Assembly: GCA_964583615.1 (NCBI GenBank) | Contig: CAZOWM010000040.1 | Location: 1-34,246 of the forward strand | DNA length: 34,246 bases | Reading direction: 5' to 3' | Source of the DNA: CAZOWM01 sp964583615 | Lineage (GTDB): Bacteria > Spirochaetota > B62-G9 > DRHN01 | The notes under the pieces: model-generated | The model's database searches: none | What the model saw: the letters and a program-made list of their open reading frames with translations, nothing else | Told to the model about the DNA's origin: nothing | Position numbers and translations under genes: made by a program | Part shown: positions 33,013 to 34,246 of the stretch, one piece after another | How the letters are laid out: each line of letters begins with the position of its first letter | Position numbering within the stretch: position 1 is the stretch's first letter

Positions 33013-33041
33013 TTGAAACAGAGGGAAAACTGTACTAAAAT
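33013..33041 (+). promoter_or_regulatory. Putative sigma70 promoter of the outer-membrane protein gene
   Basis: TTGAAA (33013-33018), a 17-base spacer and TAAAAT (33036-33041), 31 bases before the start codon. A small inverted repeat, TGGAG/CTCCA, lies just upstream at about 32983-33000. Confidence 0.65.
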
Positions 33042-33071
33042 TTGGGTAATCCATAGAACAAGGAGAGAACC

Positions 33072-34031
33072 ATGAACGGGAAAAAACTCATTATAATAAC
33101 AAGTATGCTCATCTTCTGCGCCCTTCCTGCAGCCTCGATCTTTGCGCAGTATGACATAACTGATGCAGAAAATGAAATGAGGGACGTTGCATCTGCAGTA
33201 TCTGACCTGATCGGACCGAACCTGGGAGGCATGTCCTCGCTCGGCGACCCCGTGGGGTACGCGATCATCCCGCACTTCGAGGTGGGGGTTGCTGGGGGAG
33301 TGGTGTTCGTGCCCGCAGATGACATCGCAGCAGGAACAGGGCTCGACATCGGGTTCGACGGGAAGTCGTATTTTCCCCTCCCATCCATCGCTGCGCACGG
33401 GAAGTTTACCCTAAAACGGCTCGAGTTCGGAGGGAAAGTCGGCGGCATCCCGACAATCGAAGCCAAGAAAGCGGGAGTGTCCGTGCAAAACCTCGTCATC
33501 GGAGGGAAGGTGCGCTACAGGCTCTTGAACTTCAACACCTTCGCGCTCAAAGGAGGTTTGTCGGTCGGAGGGTTCTACGAGTACATGAACGGAGAGCTCG
33601 CGTTCATCGGAAGCCAGACCATTCCGGTCGACTTAAACGACGATGGAACAGCCGAAGGCGAAATAAGAAACGAAGCGGGGCTCGAGAGCGTGTGGAGCTC
33701 CCATACCTTCGGCGGAGAGGCGCAGGCAAACCTTCAGGTCCTGTTCCTCAACCTCTTTGCAGGAGCGCGCCTCAGCAAGTCATTCGGAAAGGCTGAGACG
33801 TCGGTTGGTGGAAGCAGTTCACTTGTCGACACAGGTGGAGGGCCCGCTTTAATTACGGAAGACACGACGACGATTTCCATCACTGAAGAGGGAAAACCCG
33901 AAGGCATCGAAACCGTGCTGTACGGAGGCGCTGAGTTCAAACTGCTCTTCATGACCATTACCGCGCGAGGCGGGTACAACCTCAAAAACGAGGCAATACA
34001 CGTCGAGGCAGGGGCGCGCGTGCAGTTCTGA
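33072..34031 (+). CDS. Outer-membrane beta-barrel protein
   Basis: 319 residues. A Sec signal peptide (MNGKKLIIITSMLIFCALPA, cleavage likely after ASIFA at about residue 25) is followed by alternating Gly/aromatic beta-strands: VGYAIIPHFEVGVAGGVVFV, KFTLKRLEFGGKVGG, TFALKGGLSVGGFYEYM, LFLNLFAGARLSKSFG, IETVLYGGAEFKLLFM. It ends in ...VEAGARVQF, a C-terminal Phe typical of barrels inserted by the BAM complex. The specific function is unknown; similar barrels are common as hypothetical proteins. AAGGAGAG lies before the ATG. It has its own promoter and terminator, so it is probably monocistronic. Confidence 0.8.
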   Translation: MNGKKLIIITSMLIFCALPAASIFAQYDITDAENEMRDVASAVSDLIGPNLGGMSSLGDPVGYAIIPHFEVGVAGGVVFVPADDIAAGTGLDIGFDGKSYFPLPSIAAHGKFTLKRLEFGGKVGGIPTIEAKKAGVSVQNLVIGGKVRYRLLNFNTFALKGGLSVGGFYEYMNGELAFIGSQTIPVDLNDDGTAEGEIRNEAGLESVWSSHTFGGEAQANLQVLFLNLFAGARLSKSFGKAETSVGGSSSLVDTGGGPALITEDTTTISITEEGKPEGIETVLYGGAEFKLLFMTITARGGYNLKNEAIHVEAGARVQF

Positions 34032-34049
34032 CCGCAAAAAAGCGCACAT

Positions 34050-34082
34050 AAAAAAAAGCCGGCTCTGAGCCGGCTTTTTTTT
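34050..34082 (+). terminator. Strong rho-independent terminator (bidirectional)
   Basis: Perfect 8-bp stem AGCCGGCT / AGCCGGCT (34057-34064 and 34068-34075, 3-base loop), flanked by an A-tract on the left and a T-tract on the right. It ends the outer-membrane protein transcript. Confidence 0.93.
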
Positions 34083-34090
34083 GCGATTAT

Positions 34091-34119
34091 TTGAAAATCA
34101 CAAATTTTTATCTTACACT
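34091..34119 (+). promoter_or_regulatory. Putative promoter of the gene at the right edge
   Basis: TTGAAA (34091-34096), a 17-base spacer and TACACT (34114-34119), 36 bases before the start codon at 34156. Confidence 0.55.
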
Positions 34120-34155
34120 TTTGTATAGAAGAAACATATACAATGGAGAGTATCG

Positions 34156-34246
34156 ATGAAAAATCTTCTCTTCTACGGACTGATTATTTTATTCCTCTTT
34201 GCATTCACTGCATTTTACCTCCACTCACAGGAGACGGATGAAAAGG
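34156..34246 (+). CDS. Exported protein, N-terminal fragment (cut by window edge)
   Basis: The first 30 codons begin MKNLLFYGLIILFLFAFTAF and continue YLHSQETDEK. A Lys-containing start and a hydrophobic core look like a signal peptide or membrane anchor. GGAGAG lies five bases before the ATG. The product cannot be identified from this fragment. Confidence 0.7.
   Translation, partial: MKNLLFYGLIILFLFAFTAFYLHSQETDEK

Noticed and set aside
1..34246. tRNA or rRNA genes, insertion sequences, prophage
   Set aside because: No transposase, phage structural gene, tRNA-like cloverleaf or rRNA segment recognised by eye on either strand.

Overview
The window looks like bacterial chromosome in two halves. 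The left ~20 kb is a dense array of gene cassettes separated by attC-like recombination sites, i.e. part of a chromosomal integron. Nearly every gene in it is on the minus strand, mostly one per cassette. The right ~14 kb (20.3-34.2 kb) is ordinary backbone with intact, evenly GC-rich genes. No integron integrase or other tyrosine recombinase is visible on either strand. The array is therefore either a cluster of attC sites lacking an integrase (CALIN) or part of a larger integron that continues past the left edge. The host may be a spirochaete: an outer-membrane barrel protein shows a Gram-negative envelope, and the attC arms resemble what I recall of spirochaete integrons. This is inference; there is no rRNA to settle it.

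Array, left to right: a frameshifted GH13 glycosidase; an FAD-dependent phytoene-desaturase-like oxidoreductase; a HAD phosphatase remnant; a frameshifted SAM methyltransferase; a cupin; a decayed short-chain dehydrogenase; a frameshifted, truncated NmrA/QorB-like protein; a second cupin; a cupin-like unknown; two more methyltransferases; a 34-residue lysine-rich microprotein; an ORF-less mini-cassette; a frameshifted Fpg/Nei-type DNA glycosylase; a 2TM protein; a fourth methyltransferase; a clade-3-like catalase preceded by an 18-codon leader ORF; a 1.2-kaa fusion of a type III-like Mod methyltransferase to a Res helicase-nuclease; and an OLD-family ATPase/TOPRIM nuclease. The most regular attC sites share arms of the form GCTCACCGG / CCGGTGCAGC, with an unpaired T and C on the plus strand, all in the same orientation. 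This fits minus-strand cassettes. Six cassette genes are frameshifted or deleted, whereas no backbone gene is.

The array ends at about 19.9-20.05 kb in a cluster of GC-rich hairpins. After a small plus-strand promoter and one or two microproteins come minus-strand genes for a membrane-anchored penicillin-acylase-type Ntn hydrolase and an apparent two-gene operon. That operon holds a YtcJ-like amidohydrolase that has lost its metal ligands and a DegT-type PLP aminotransferase. Divergent from it are a radical SAM protein with a helix-hairpin-helix-like tail and an EF-G. Facing these is a ferrous-iron uptake locus (feoA-feoA-feoB, minus strand) whose last gene overlaps EF-G by 3-4 bases. Right of the feo promoter are an outer-membrane beta-barrel protein with its own promoter and a strong terminator, and the first 30 codons of another exported protein.

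Functionally, the array looks like a store of mobile accessory enzymes (methyltransferases, cupins, redox and stress enzymes, DNA repair and defence). The backbone carries translation, iron uptake and envelope functions.
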